NCBI GenBank assembly: GCA_963676725.1
Contig: OY781463.1
Location: 434,001-498,000 of the forward strand
DNA: 64,000 nucleotides
Reading direction: 5' to 3'
Origin: G963662905 sp963676725
GTDB lineage: Bacteria; Bacteroidota; Bacteroidia; Bacteroidales; WRLA01
Positions within the stretch are counted from its first letter, which is position 1, and each line of letters opens with the position of its first letter. The notes below the pieces were generated by a model, which ran no database searches, was not told the origin of the DNA, and was given only the letters and a program-made list of their open reading frames with translations. Position numbers and translations under genes: made by a program. Shown here piece by piece: positions 34,416 through 42,378 of this stretch.

Positions 34416-34620
34416 TATTCAATTTTGCTAAGCCATCCGTTCATTGTATTGTAAGGCACTGGAAGCTATGTTTTTGAAAAGGAGAATGTTTCTGTTTCTT
34501 CCATCTTGCCAAGAAATTCGATAGATGATGTTGTTAAAGAGTAAATTCCCTATTGTATCGGAATAATATAGTTAAGCAAACGGCGTCTGCATTAGGGGTG
34601 GAAATTAATAAATCTATTTT
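34416..34620 (+). other. Spacer between the DUF4290 gene and murA
   Basis: 205 nt, AT-rich. No TAnnTTTG element, hairpin terminator or ORF was found, so murA may be transcribed with the DUF4290 gene. Confidence 0.4.
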
Positions 34621-35928
34621 ATGGGTTCTTTCAAAATATTAGGAGGGCAAAGCCTTCATGGGGAAATAGTTCCACAAGGTGCTAAAAATGAAGCGTTGCA
34701 AGTTCTGTGCGCAGTTTTGCTTAGCCCCGAAAAAATAACGATCACAAATGTTCCGGATATCAGGGATGTAAATAAACTTATTGATCTACTGGAATTTATT
34801 GGCGTTGAAGTTGAGGCATTGGGAGAAGGAGCATTCAGCTTTCGGGCAAAAAATATCGATTTGGAATCCCTTCATAGTGATGAGTTTGTTAAAAGGGCCG
34901 GCAGCCTGCGTGGTTCTGTTATGATCGTTGGCCCATTGCTGGCACGCTTCAGGAAAGCTTATATTCCACAACCCGGAGGTGATAAAATTGGGCGCCGTCG
35001 TTTAGATACTCATTTTGTAGGATTGCAAAAACTTGGCGCTAAATTTGACTATTGTAAGGATGTGCGTTTCTATAGAATTGAAGCAGAACAATTAAAAGGT
35101 GCCTATATGCACCTTGATGAAGCTTCTGTTACAGGCACAGCAAATATTGTAATGGCAGCTGCACTCGCAGATGGTGTTACAACTATTTTTAATGCTGCTT
35201 GTGAGCCTTATCTAAAGCAATTGTGCTTGATGATCAATAGGATGGGGGGTAAAATTTCCGGAATTGGATCTAATTTACTTCGCATCGAAGGAGTGACGGA
35301 ATTGGGAGGAACGGATCATCGTTTATTGCCTGATATGATTGAAATAGGTAGTTTTATCGGTTTGGCTGCCATGACACGATCTGCTTTGCGTATTAAGGAT
35401 GTTGCCTGGCCCGAACTTGGACTTATTCCGTCCGTTTTTCAACGTTTGGGCATTGCCCTCGAGAAAATCGGAGATGATATTTTAGTTCCGGAACACGAGA
35501 GCTATGAGGTGGAAACCTTTATTGATGGTTCTATTATGACTATTGCAGATGCTCCCTGGCCTGGTTTTACTCCCGACCTTATTAGCATCGCCTTAGTTAC
35601 GGCCATACAGGCAAAAGGGAGTGTGCTTATTCATCAAAAAATGTTTGAAAGCCGTTTATTTTTCGTTGATAAACTTATTGATATGGGGGCTCAGATTATT
35701 CTTTGTGACCCACATCGTGCTTCGGTTATTGGTCTCAACAGGCAGCAAAGACTTCATGGAATTCGCATGAGTTCCCCTGATATACGTGCCGGAGTAGCAT
35801 TGCTTATCGCTGCATTGTCTGCAGATGGCGTCAGTATTATTGATAATATTGAACAAATTGATAGGGGATATCAGCATATCGACAAACGATTGCAAGCATT
35901 AGGCGCACAGATTGAACGTATCTCATAA
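34621..35928 (+). CDS. murA: UDP-N-acetylglucosamine 1-carboxyvinyltransferase (MurA), Cys-to-Asp active site
   Basis: 435 residues. MurA adds enolpyruvate to UDP-GlcNAc, the first committed step of peptidoglycan synthesis. Lys22-Asn23 in VPQGAKNEAL and the glycine-rich active-site loop are present. In that loop the usual PGGC is PGGD (Asp121, codon 34981-34983), where the Cys alkylated by fosfomycin would be, followed by KIGRRRLDTHF. Cys-to-Asp at this site gives intrinsic fosfomycin resistance in several bacteria (for example Mycobacterium), so the organism is predicted to be resistant at the target. Confidence 0.95.
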   Translation: MGSFKILGGQSLHGEIVPQGAKNEALQVLCAVLLSPEKITITNVPDIRDVNKLIDLLEFIGVEVEALGEGAFSFRAKNIDLESLHSDEFVKRAGSLRGSVMIVGPLLARFRKAYIPQPGGDKIGRRRLDTHFVGLQKLGAKFDYCKDVRFYRIEAEQLKGAYMHLDEASVTGTANIVMAAALADGVTTIFNAACEPYLKQLCLMINRMGGKISGIGSNLLRIEGVTELGGTDHRLLPDMIEIGSFIGLAAMTRSALRIKDVAWPELGLIPSVFQRLGIALEKIGDDILVPEHESYEVETFIDGSIMTIADAPWPGFTPDLISIALVTAIQAKGSVLIHQKMFESRLFFVDKLIDMGAQIILCDPHRASVIGLNRQQRLHGIRMSSPDIRAGVALLIAALSADGVSIIDNIEQIDRGYQHIDKRLQALGAQIERIS

Positions 35929-36023
35929 ACCGACTTTTCTTTAAATCTGACAATTTGTCCTTTATTGGTGTATGGCAAAGTCTTTGATTCTGCCGAAGGC
36001 ACGAATAATAATTGGATTTTCAA

Positions 36024-36668
36024 ATGACAAAAGATAATAAATTTACCGATAGCGAGCAAAACCCTGAAAACATGGGTGCACAGAAAAATGCTGAAAACGA
36101 ATCAACCGAATCAGTAGAACAAGATCAATCGAAAAATGCTGAGGCTGATGAAGTAAATTCTGAAGAATCGTCCTCAAAGAAAAAGAAAAAAAAGATGAAA
36201 TTTTCCCGTAAGGATGAAAAAATAGCAGAATTAGAGGAGAAAGCAAATTCATTAAATGACAAATATCTGCGCTTGTTTTCAGAATTCGATAATTTTCGCA
36301 AACGAACAGCTCGCGAACGCTTGGAGTTAAGTAAAACAGCATCAGCTGATTTGGTAGTGTCTTTGCTTCCTGTTCTCGACGATTTCGAACGAGGTTTAGG
36401 AACGCTGACGGCTGACGATGAACTGACAAAAGGAGCTCGCGAAGGAATGGAGCTCATCTTTAATAAGTTCAAATCGATACTCGAAAAAACAGGATTGAAG
36501 TGCATGGAAGCTAATGGAAAAGAATTTGATACTGATTTTCATGAAGCCCTTACAAAAATCCCTGCACCATCAGACGATCTTAAAGGAAAAGTAGTTGATG
36601 TTATAGAAAAAGGGTACACCCTTAATGATAAGGTAATCCGTTTTGCTAAAGTAGTGGTGGGCAGCTAA
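36024..36668 (+). CDS. grpE: Nucleotide exchange factor GrpE
   Basis: 214 residues from the ATG at 36024; a TTG four codons upstream is not needed. GrpE exchanges nucleotide on DnaK. The acidic, low-complexity N-terminus and a long coiled-coil helix (about residues 70-110) are followed by the beta domain; RLFSEFDNFRKRTARE, VVSLLPVLDDFERGL and ANGKEFDTDFHEAL are the family signature. A 12-nt gap leads to dnaJ; no dnaK is in the window. Confidence 0.96.
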   Translation: MTKDNKFTDSEQNPENMGAQKNAENESTESVEQDQSKNAEADEVNSEESSSKKKKKKMKFSRKDEKIAELEEKANSLNDKYLRLFSEFDNFRKRTARERLELSKTASADLVVSLLPVLDDFERGLGTLTADDELTKGAREGMELIFNKFKSILEKTGLKCMEANGKEFDTDFHEALTKIPAPSDDLKGKVVDVIEKGYTLNDKVIRFAKVVVGS

Positions 36669-36680
36669 TAATTGTAGATT

Positions 36681-37847
36681 ATGTCGAAAAGAGACTATTA
36701 TGAAATTCTGGAAGTAGCCAAAGATGCTTCTGATGAGGAAATAAAAAAGGCTTACCGTAAAAAGGCTTTAAGGTATCATCCGGATAAAAATCCTGATGAT
36801 GCCTCAGCTGAAGAGAAATTTAAGGAAGCTGCCGAAGCTTATGAAGTTCTTAGGGATCCAAATAAGCGAAGTCGATACGATCAGTTTGGTCATGCAGGCA
36901 TGGGAAATGGTGCTGCTGGTGGTGGTTTTGGTGGAGGAATGTCAATGGATGATATTTTCTCAAACTTTGGCGATATCTTTGGTGGAGCCTTTGGTGGTGG
37001 TTTTGGTGGCTTTGGCGGACAACGCTCACGAGGGGGTAGACGCCGTGTGAATCGGGGCAGTAACCTAAGAGTGAAGGTAAAACTTAGCCTCAAGGAAATT
37101 GCCAATGGGACAACGAAAAAAATTAAAGTCAATAAATTCGTTGCTTGTTCGTCTTGTAGCGGAACCGGTGCGAAAGGTGGTGGTGCATATTCTACTTGTC
37201 AAACATGTCATGGTACAGGCCAGGTGACACAAGTCACAAATACCTTTCTGGGCCAAATGCAAACAACTTCTACTTGCCCTGCTTGCGGGGGTGAAGGACA
37301 GATTATTACAGATAAATGTACCAGCTGTTATGGCGAAGGTATTGTGAAAGATGAGGAAGTAATTTCTATCGATATTCCTGCCGGTGTAACTTCAGGAATG
37401 CAGTTGTCCATGACTGGTAAGGGAAATGCGGCACCACGCGGTGGCGTAAATGGAGACCTCATTATTCTTATTGATGAGCTGCCCCATGAATCTCTGGAAA
37501 GAGATGGAATTAACCTTTTGTACGATCATTACCTAAGTATTCCGGAAGCAGCATTGGGCGCTAGTATTGAAATCCCAACGGTGGATGGTAAGGCAAGAAT
37601 TAAAATACCTGCCGGAACTCAACCAGGGAAAGTATTGCGCCTTAAAGGCAAAGGATTGCCCGATGTGAATGGCTATGGTCATGGCGATCTGCTCGTAAAT
37701 ATCAATGTTTGGGTGCCTAAAACACTGAGCAAAGAGGAAAATGATTTCATGCTGAAAGCCCAAAATTCTGAGAACTTTATTCCGAAGCCGGGAAGTAGGG
37801 ACAAATCCTTCTTCCATAGAATGAAGGATTATTTTAGGGGCAACTAG
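36681..37847 (+). CDS. dnaJ: Chaperone DnaJ
   Basis: 388 residues. J domain with YHPDKNPDD (HPD motif at about residues 33-35), a Gly/Phe-rich linker (about 70-120), a zinc-binding region with four CxxCxGxG-type repeats (CSSCSGTG, CQTCHGTG, CPACGGEG, CTSCYGEG), and the C-terminal substrate-binding domains. It stimulates DnaK ATPase and delivers substrates. Co-transcribed with grpE. Confidence 0.97.
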   Translation: MSKRDYYEILEVAKDASDEEIKKAYRKKALRYHPDKNPDDASAEEKFKEAAEAYEVLRDPNKRSRYDQFGHAGMGNGAAGGGFGGGMSMDDIFSNFGDIFGGAFGGGFGGFGGQRSRGGRRRVNRGSNLRVKVKLSLKEIANGTTKKIKVNKFVACSSCSGTGAKGGGAYSTCQTCHGTGQVTQVTNTFLGQMQTTSTCPACGGEGQIITDKCTSCYGEGIVKDEEVISIDIPAGVTSGMQLSMTGKGNAAPRGGVNGDLIILIDELPHESLERDGINLLYDHYLSIPEAALGASIEIPTVDGKARIKIPAGTQPGKVLRLKGKGLPDVNGYGHGDLLVNINVWVPKTLSKEENDFMLKAQNSENFIPKPGSRDKSFFHRMKDYFRGN

Positions 37848-37857
37848 GAAGATTTTG

Positions 37858-37865
37858 TACTTTTG
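37858..37865 (+). promoter_or_regulatory. -7 element for the UbiA-family gene (near leaderless)
   Basis: TACTTTTG ends only 6 nt before the ATG at 37872, so the mRNA would start at or very near the start codon. It overlaps no dnaJ coding sequence. No -33 TTG was recognised. Confidence 0.5.
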
Positions 37866-37871
37866 GCTGCC

Positions 37872-38822
37872 ATGAAAAATCCATTTATTGCTTTTTTTCA
37901 AATCATTCGGTGGCCAAACATCCTTATGATTATTATCGTACAGCTCTTTGTACGGTATTTTGTGATCAATCCATTATTCTCAATAAATTTTATTGCATTT
38001 GCTGTAGGTCTGCCGGAGTTCGTTAGCTTAATCTTGGCAACTGCTTCTATATCTGCCGGCGGTTATATCATTAATGATATTTTTGACCGTCAAGCAGATG
38101 CTATGAATAAGCCTACACGGATTTTGCCGAGTCATGGTATTTCCTTAAAAAATGCCTGGACATGGTATGCGTTTTTGACAGGCTTGGGTTTAATTCTTGG
38201 GCTGTTTCTGTCTCTTCGTATTCATCAGTTTAATTTTTGGTTTGTCTTTGTTTTTTCTTCCGGAAGTTTGTGGTTTTATTCTGAACGTCTAAAGCATAAA
38301 ATATTGATTGGTAATGTGTTGATTGCTTTATTGACTGCATTGGCTGTTGCTCTGCCATGGGGCTTAGAATATTTTGCACGTATGTCGGAGCCTGCGCTTT
38401 TTGTAGATGGTTTAAGAGCCTATCCGCTTATTACGCTATTGATTGGAGCCTATGTTGTTTTTGCTTTTCTTTTGAGTTGGATACGTGAATTGTTGAAAGA
38501 TGTGGAAGATATGCCCGGCGATATAAAAATGGGTTCAAATACTTTTCCGATTGTCTTCGGGAAAGTAAAATCCAAAATATTTGCATTTGTTCTTTCTGCT
38601 TTTGTGTTCGTCTTGCTTCTCATTTCTGCCTATTATGCTTATGATAACCATATGATGAACCTTTTGATCTATTTGTGTCTATTGATTGCTTTTTATCTTT
38701 TTATTGCCCAGAATATTTTTTCTGCAGACGAGCAAAAGGATTATGTGGCATTAAGCCTTTATACGAAAGTTTTTATGCTTGCAGGAATGCTTTCCATGCA
38801 AATACTATTTCTTGAATTATGA
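37872..38822 (+). CDS. UbiA-family prenyltransferase (geranylgeranylglycerol-phosphate geranylgeranyltransferase-like)
   Basis: 316 residues with about 8-9 membrane segments. The two Asp-rich motifs of the family are present: NDIFDRQAD (first) and DVEDMPGD after SWIRELLK (second). UbiA enzymes attach isoprenoid chains to aromatic or polar acceptors in the membrane. In Bacteroidota this subgroup is usually annotated as digeranylgeranylglycerol-phosphate synthase, an archaeal-type ether-lipid enzyme, but the product has not been established here. It overlaps maf by 4 nt (ATGA). Confidence 0.85.
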   Translation: MKNPFIAFFQIIRWPNILMIIIVQLFVRYFVINPLFSINFIAFAVGLPEFVSLILATASISAGGYIINDIFDRQADAMNKPTRILPSHGISLKNAWTWYAFLTGLGLILGLFLSLRIHQFNFWFVFVFSSGSLWFYSERLKHKILIGNVLIALLTALAVALPWGLEYFARMSEPALFVDGLRAYPLITLLIGAYVVFAFLLSWIRELLKDVEDMPGDIKMGSNTFPIVFGKVKSKIFAFVLSAFVFVLLLISAYYAYDNHMMNLLIYLCLLIAFYLFIAQNIFSADEQKDYVALSLYTKVFMLAGMLSMQILFLEL

Positions 38823-39406
38823 TTCTGAATCATTTAAATGAATCCTATAATATTATTCTGGCTTCTGCCAGCCCGCGCCGTCAGCAATTATTGCATGAGA
38901 TGGGTCTTGATTTTGATATTTTAAAGTCTGATGTGGACGAGAGCCTGCCAACTCCTATGTCGTCTGCTTCAGCTGCCACTTATTTGGCAGAATTGAAAAG
39001 TCGGGCTTTCACAGAAAAGGATCTTCCTGAACGATTTCTTTTGATTACAGCCGATACTTTGGTAAGTATGAATGGCCATATCATGGGAAAGCCTAACTCT
39101 AAGGAAGATGCGGTAGAAATGTTGCAGCAATTGTCAGGTGGCCGGCATGAGGTGATAAGCGGCGTTTGCATTCGTACTGCTTTGAAAATCCATTCATTTT
39201 TAGTTCAGACAGAAGTGCTTTTTCGGCCATTTACTGAGGAAGAAATCCTTTTTTATATCGAAAAATATCATCCTTATGACAAGGCTGGCAGTTATGGCAT
39301 ACAGGAATGGATCGGCCTTATAGGCGTTGAATCCATCAAAGGAAGTTTTTATAATGTAATGGGATTGCCTACCCAGGCTTTATATCAGGCATTAAAGCAG
39401 TTCTGA
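38819..39406 (+). CDS. maf: Maf-family nucleoside triphosphate pyrophosphatase
   Basis: 195 residues. Maf proteins hydrolyse non-canonical or pyrimidine NTPs and limit misincorporation. The signature ILASASPRRQQLLHEMG and the loops DTLVSMNGHIMGKPNS, GGRHEVISGV and YDKAGSYGIQ are conserved, of the YhdE (dTTP/UTP) type. Its start overlaps the UbiA gene by 4 nt. Confidence 0.95.
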   Translation: MILNHLNESYNIILASASPRRQQLLHEMGLDFDILKSDVDESLPTPMSSASAATYLAELKSRAFTEKDLPERFLLITADTLVSMNGHIMGKPNSKEDAVEMLQQLSGGRHEVISGVCIRTALKIHSFLVQTEVLFRPFTEEEILFYIEKYHPYDKAGSYGIQEWIGLIGVESIKGSFYNVMGLPTQALYQALKQF

Positions 39407-39544
39407 GGTTTTTCTGCTCCATAGTCAAAATGCCTCCTGCGCGGAGAACGATGTGCTCCCAATTTTTCAGCTTATTTTTATCAATTGGATTAGATGAAGG
39501 GAATTCCGCCTAATATCAATACCTTTACCTTAATATAACCTGAT

Positions 39545-39571
39545 TCGTCGACTGTTTTGATGGGTTGACGA
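39545..39571. repeat. Imperfect inverted repeat upstream of the DUF502 gene
   Basis: TCGTCGAC (39545-39552) faces GTTGACGA (39564-39571) with one G-U mismatch in RNA. It lies 22 nt before the ATG at 39594. Could be a leader hairpin or operator; no function is visible. Confidence 0.35.
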
Positions 39572-39593
39572 GTCTATTAAAGAATAATGTACA

Positions 39594-40181
39594 ATGAAAA
39601 AAGTTGGTTTTTGGAAGCAGTCAATCCGCTATTTTATGCAAGGCTTGCTGTATTTAGTTCCCGTGGCCGTAACAGCTTATACGCTATATTCAATATTTAC
39701 CTGGGTGGATGGGCTGCTCGAAACCTATATTGAAGAGATTATCGGATTTGCATTGCCGGGCCTCGGGCTTGTCGTTATAATTCTTTTTGTAAGCCTAATT
39801 GGCTTTCTTGGTTCTACTTTTATTTTTAGTCCGGTCATTAATTATTTCGATAGACTGATCAGTAAGGCTCCCTTAATAAAAATCATTTATACGGCTATAA
39901 AAGATTTAATGTCAGCCTTTGTCGGACAAAAAAAACGTTTTACGGAGCCTGTTTCAGTGATTGTAAATCTTGAGCCGGAAGTAATTCGACTTGGTTTTGT
40001 AACATCATCCGATCTTAAATCCCTGAATATGGAAGGAGATAAAATTGCTGTATATCTTCCTTATTCATTGAGTGTTATGGGCGACCTTTTTATTGTCGAC
40101 ACAAAATATGTTAAGGCTGTGGATGCTGCTCCATCAGAAGTGATGAAATTTATTGTTGCCGGAGGGGTTACAACGCTTTAA
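39594..40181 (+). CDS. DUF502 membrane protein
   Basis: 195 residues. Two hydrophobic segments near residues 15-35 and 50-75, with PVAVTAYTLYSIFTWVDGLLE and GLGLVVIILFVSLIGFLGSTF-type patterns (in part), identify DUF502, a family with no settled function. The C-terminal 100 residues (VNLEPEVIRLGFVTS, VYLPYSLSVMGDLFIV) probably fold on the cytoplasmic face. The 3' end overlaps the convergent DCC gene by 14 nt. Confidence 0.85.
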   Translation: MKKVGFWKQSIRYFMQGLLYLVPVAVTAYTLYSIFTWVDGLLETYIEEIIGFALPGLGLVVIILFVSLIGFLGSTFIFSPVINYFDRLISKAPLIKIIYTAIKDLMSAFVGQKKRFTEPVSVIVNLEPEVIRLGFVTSSDLKSLNMEGDKIAVYLPYSLSVMGDLFIVDTKYVKAVDAAPSEVMKFIVAGGVTTL

Positions 40182-40560
40182 TAAATCGCTCGCTCAATTT
40201 TCCAGAGGGGAGCATGCAATAATCCCTCTTAAAAACAACACGATTTTTTGCTGTGAAATTATAAATCCAATCCCTTAAAGTTCGCGGCAGAAATCGGAAA
40301 AGGCTTAAGAATTTTAGAGGATAGCCTAAATGTTGAAGAATTTGCATGATTGCGTCAGACCGATAAAATAGCTTGCCATTCATTTCAAGAAGAATGCTAT
40401 CAGGAAAAGGGCCATAATGATCCTTTCGCATAGTGATAAAGGAATAGGGTGCGAAGAGAAATAAAGCATGTTTGTCTTTTCGAAAAACAAACTGCAGCAG
40501 CCTACTGCATAAAAGGCACTGATTGTCAAAGTAGATGATCGCTTGTTTTTCTTTTTTCAT
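40168..40560 (-). CDS. DCC-family thiol-disulfide oxidoreductase (DUF393)
   Basis: 130 residues. The family signature DNQCLLC (DxxCxxC) near residue 13 is intact, and the helix-rich remainder with LRDWIYNFTAKNRVVF matches the DCC1-like group. Redox activity is inferred from the CxxC pair; the physiological partner is unknown. It is downstream of the ECF sigma gene on the same strand but a terminator lies between, so co-transcription is doubtful. Confidence 0.85.
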   Translation of the reverse strand: MKKEKQAIIYFDNQCLLCSRLLQFVFRKDKHALFLFAPYSFITMRKDHYGPFPDSILLEMNGKLFYRSDAIMQILQHLGYPLKFLSLFRFLPRTLRDWIYNFTAKNRVVFKRDYCMLPSGKLSERFIKAL

Positions 40561-40593
40561 TCAAGTTCTTTCCTTTCGACATCATTAGGGTTT

Positions 40594-40623
40594 AAAAAAA
40601 GCCCCGTGCTGATTCACGGAGCT
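40594..40623 (-). terminator. Rho-independent terminator after the ECF sigma gene
   Basis: On the minus strand AGCTCCGTG pairs with CACGGGGCT across a 6-nt loop, followed by T7. Located 33 nt after the sigma stop. Confidence 0.8.
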
Positions 40624-40656
40624 CTATTCTATTTTTCTTTGAGTGAGCCTTTGCTC

Positions 40657-41163
40657 TTAGTTTTGATAATCATTCAGTTTGTTGATCAGTTTTTTCCGAC
40701 TGAAAAAGATCCTGCTTTTTACGGTACCAATTGATAGGTTCAGCTTTTCAGCAATCTCCTTATACTTATATCCTTCAAAATGCATTTGAAAAGGAATGCG
40801 ATGTTCGTCTTCCAGGCTGTCAATTTTACGTGAAATCTCATTCGTAAAATACATTGAGTCTGGAACGCTGTCTTTTGCCTGATTGTTCACATTCAAGTAA
40901 TAGAGGTCAGCAGTAGTATCTACAAAAGTGCTGGTCCTCATATTCTTTCTGTAGTTATTGATGAAGGTATTCTTCATTATTGTATAGGTCCAGGCTTTTA
41001 AATTCGTTGCCGGGTCAAATTTGTCTTTGTATTGTATCGCTTTCAGGAAAGTCTCCTGCATGAGATCATTGGCATCATCATCGTTGGATGTTAACGATTT
41101 TGCAAAGTAGCGCAGGTTATCCTGCAAACTGATTAATCTTTGGTTAAATTCAATGGCGGTCAT
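40657..41163 (-). CDS. ECF-family RNA polymerase sigma factor
   Basis: 168 residues with only sigma regions 2 and 4. Region 2 is LRYFAKSLTSNDDDANDLMQ...TFLKAI and the region 2.3-2.4 helix NLKAWTYTIMKNTFINNYRK; region 4 is the helix-turn-helix YKYKEIAEKLNLSIGTVKSR. No anti-sigma gene is adjacent, which is unusual for ECF factors of envelope stress type. Instead the adjacent MerR/B12 gene shares its operator, so control at transcription is likely. In some Bacteroidota such pairs lie near carotenoid genes; none is in the window. Confidence 0.93.
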   Translation of the reverse strand: MTAIEFNQRLISLQDNLRYFAKSLTSNDDDANDLMQETFLKAIQYKDKFDPATNLKAWTYTIMKNTFINNYRKNMRTSTFVDTTADLYYLNVNNQAKDSVPDSMYFTNEISRKIDSLEDEHRIPFQMHFEGYKYKEIAEKLNLSIGTVKSRIFFSRKKLINKLNDYQN

Positions 41164-41191
41164 GGGCTTTTTATTTTAAAGGGTTCTAAAA

Positions 41192-41221
41192 TGTTTAAAT
41201 CTTATGCAGCAAAGTTAAACA
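41192..41221 (-). promoter_or_regulatory. Palindromic operator over the ECF sigma promoter
   Basis: TGTTTAA (41192-41198), 16 nt, TTAAACA (41215-41221). The same arms and spacing occur before the MerR/B12 gene. The -7 element TAACTTTG (minus strand, 41210-41217) overlaps the right arm by 3 nt, and a TTG at 41240-41242 gives the -33 with a 22-nt spacer. Binding here would block polymerase. Confidence 0.7.
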
Positions 41222-41322
41222 AATATTCCTTATTTAGAACAAATTAACATAAAATTAACTAAAATAATTTCATATGTAAATATGTAGACTTCTGAATGTA
41301 TTCAGAAACAATTAGTTAGCGC

Positions 41323-42207
41323 CTATAAATTGTTTAAAAAAAGTTTAAAATCTTTTCCTTGAGGGATAATGATTGTGTTATTTTGAGGGATATCGGCGAA
41401 CAAATTGGCATTGTAGCCAGAAACAATTAGTTGTTTTTTTGAAGAAATTTCGTTTTTGAGCACACTTTTGAGTTGTTCCAGATCTTCAATTTTTGGTTCT
41501 AGGGTGGAGTAGGTGAGTAGATAATCGATTTCTTGACTTTGGCAAATGGAAACAAGATCTTCAGCCGGTAACTGTTGTCCAAGATATACGACCTTATGCC
41601 CGGATTTTTTAATCAGATAATGAAAAAACAAGAGGCCTGTTTCGTGCATTTCCCATTCAGGGAGGAAGAGAAGAAAGGTTTTGGAACTGTCAGATAGCTC
41701 TGTATTTAACTGATCTATAGCAACAATTAATTTTTGACGAAAGAGATTTGTGATAAAATGTTCTTGTCCGGGCTGAATATGTCCCGTTTGCCACAGATAA
41801 CCAATACGCACGAAAAATGGGTATAGAATATCAACAACTGTTTTTTCAAACCCGTGATAGATAATAATGTTTGTTAGGGTTTTTTCAAACTTTTGTTCGT
41901 CGAAATCTACCATCGAAAGCATGAGATTATCAATATATAGATCGCTACTTTTTTTCTGTGCCGACATTTCAAGAACTAAGCTGCAAAGTTTTTTGTCAGG
42001 CAAATTTACTAGCTCACTAATTTTATGACCATGTCGGTTGAGCATTGCAATATTGAGCAGTTTTTTAAGGTCTTCATCAGAGTATGAACGAATATTTGTT
42101 TCTGTTCGTTCGGGCTGAACAATGCCATAACGTTTTTCCCAAATGCGAATGGTATGAGCTTTGATGCCGGTATAGTGTTCCAGGTCTTTTATTGCGTATT
42201 TTGCCAT
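41323..42207 (-). CDS. MerR-family regulator with a cobalamin-binding domain (CarH/LitR-like)
   Basis: 294 residues. An N-terminal MerR winged helix (KAHTIRIWEKRYGIVQPERT) binds DNA. The C-terminal half matches the B12-binding module of CarH/LitR: a helical cap with LWQTGHIQPGQEH (Trp139, Glu149-His150) and a Rossmann-like domain carrying EMHETG, whose His188 is the expected lower cobalt ligand of the (D/E)xHxxG motif. Known CarH proteins bind adenosylcobalamin in the dark, repress, and release on light exposure. Light sensing here is an inference; B12 sensing alone is possible. The palindrome abutting its own start codon suggests autorepression. Confidence 0.9.
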   Translation of the reverse strand: MAKYAIKDLEHYTGIKAHTIRIWEKRYGIVQPERTETNIRSYSDEDLKKLLNIAMLNRHGHKISELVNLPDKKLCSLVLEMSAQKKSSDLYIDNLMLSMVDFDEQKFEKTLTNIIIYHGFEKTVVDILYPFFVRIGYLWQTGHIQPGQEHFITNLFRQKLIVAIDQLNTELSDSSKTFLLFLPEWEMHETGLLFFHYLIKKSGHKVVYLGQQLPAEDLVSICQSQEIDYLLTYSTLEPKIEDLEQLKSVLKNEISSKKQLIVSGYNANLFADIPQNNTIIIPQGKDFKLFLNNL

Positions 42208-42236
42208 GTTTAATCTGAAGTATTTTTAATTAAACA
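42207..42236 (-). promoter_or_regulatory. Palindromic operator in front of the MerR/B12 gene
   Basis: TGTTTAA (42207-42213), 16 nt, TTAAACA (42230-42236), identical in arms and spacing to the site at the ECF sigma promoter. The left arm touches the start codon. A -7-like CATCTTTG (minus strand, 42235-42242) overlaps the right end. A further TGTTTAA at 42252-42258 makes a 9-bp inverted repeat with the right arm (42229-42237 and 42251-42259). Confidence 0.7.
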
Positions 42237-42332
42237 AAGATGAGGACTTATTGTTTAATAGCGATGGTTCTAGCGTAAGAATGTTTTAGAAAATTATACA
42301 AATTAGCCTTCGGACTGCCTGAAATATTTTTC

Positions 42333-42340
42333 TACATTTG
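42333..42340 (+). promoter_or_regulatory. -7 element for the rubrerythrin-like gene
   Basis: TACATTTG, about 38 nt upstream of the preferred ATG at 42379. It is divergent from the MerR/B12 gene, whose operator region lies 74 nt upstream. Confidence 0.5.
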
Positions 42341-42378
42341 TTGTGACAACGAAGATGATAACCTTAAATGTTTTTTTT

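Noticed and set aside
42343..42378. Upstream GTG and ATG starts for the rubrerythrin-like protein
   Set aside because: The GTG is 2 nt after the -7 element and would precede the start of transcription; the inner ATG gives the normal family N-terminus.
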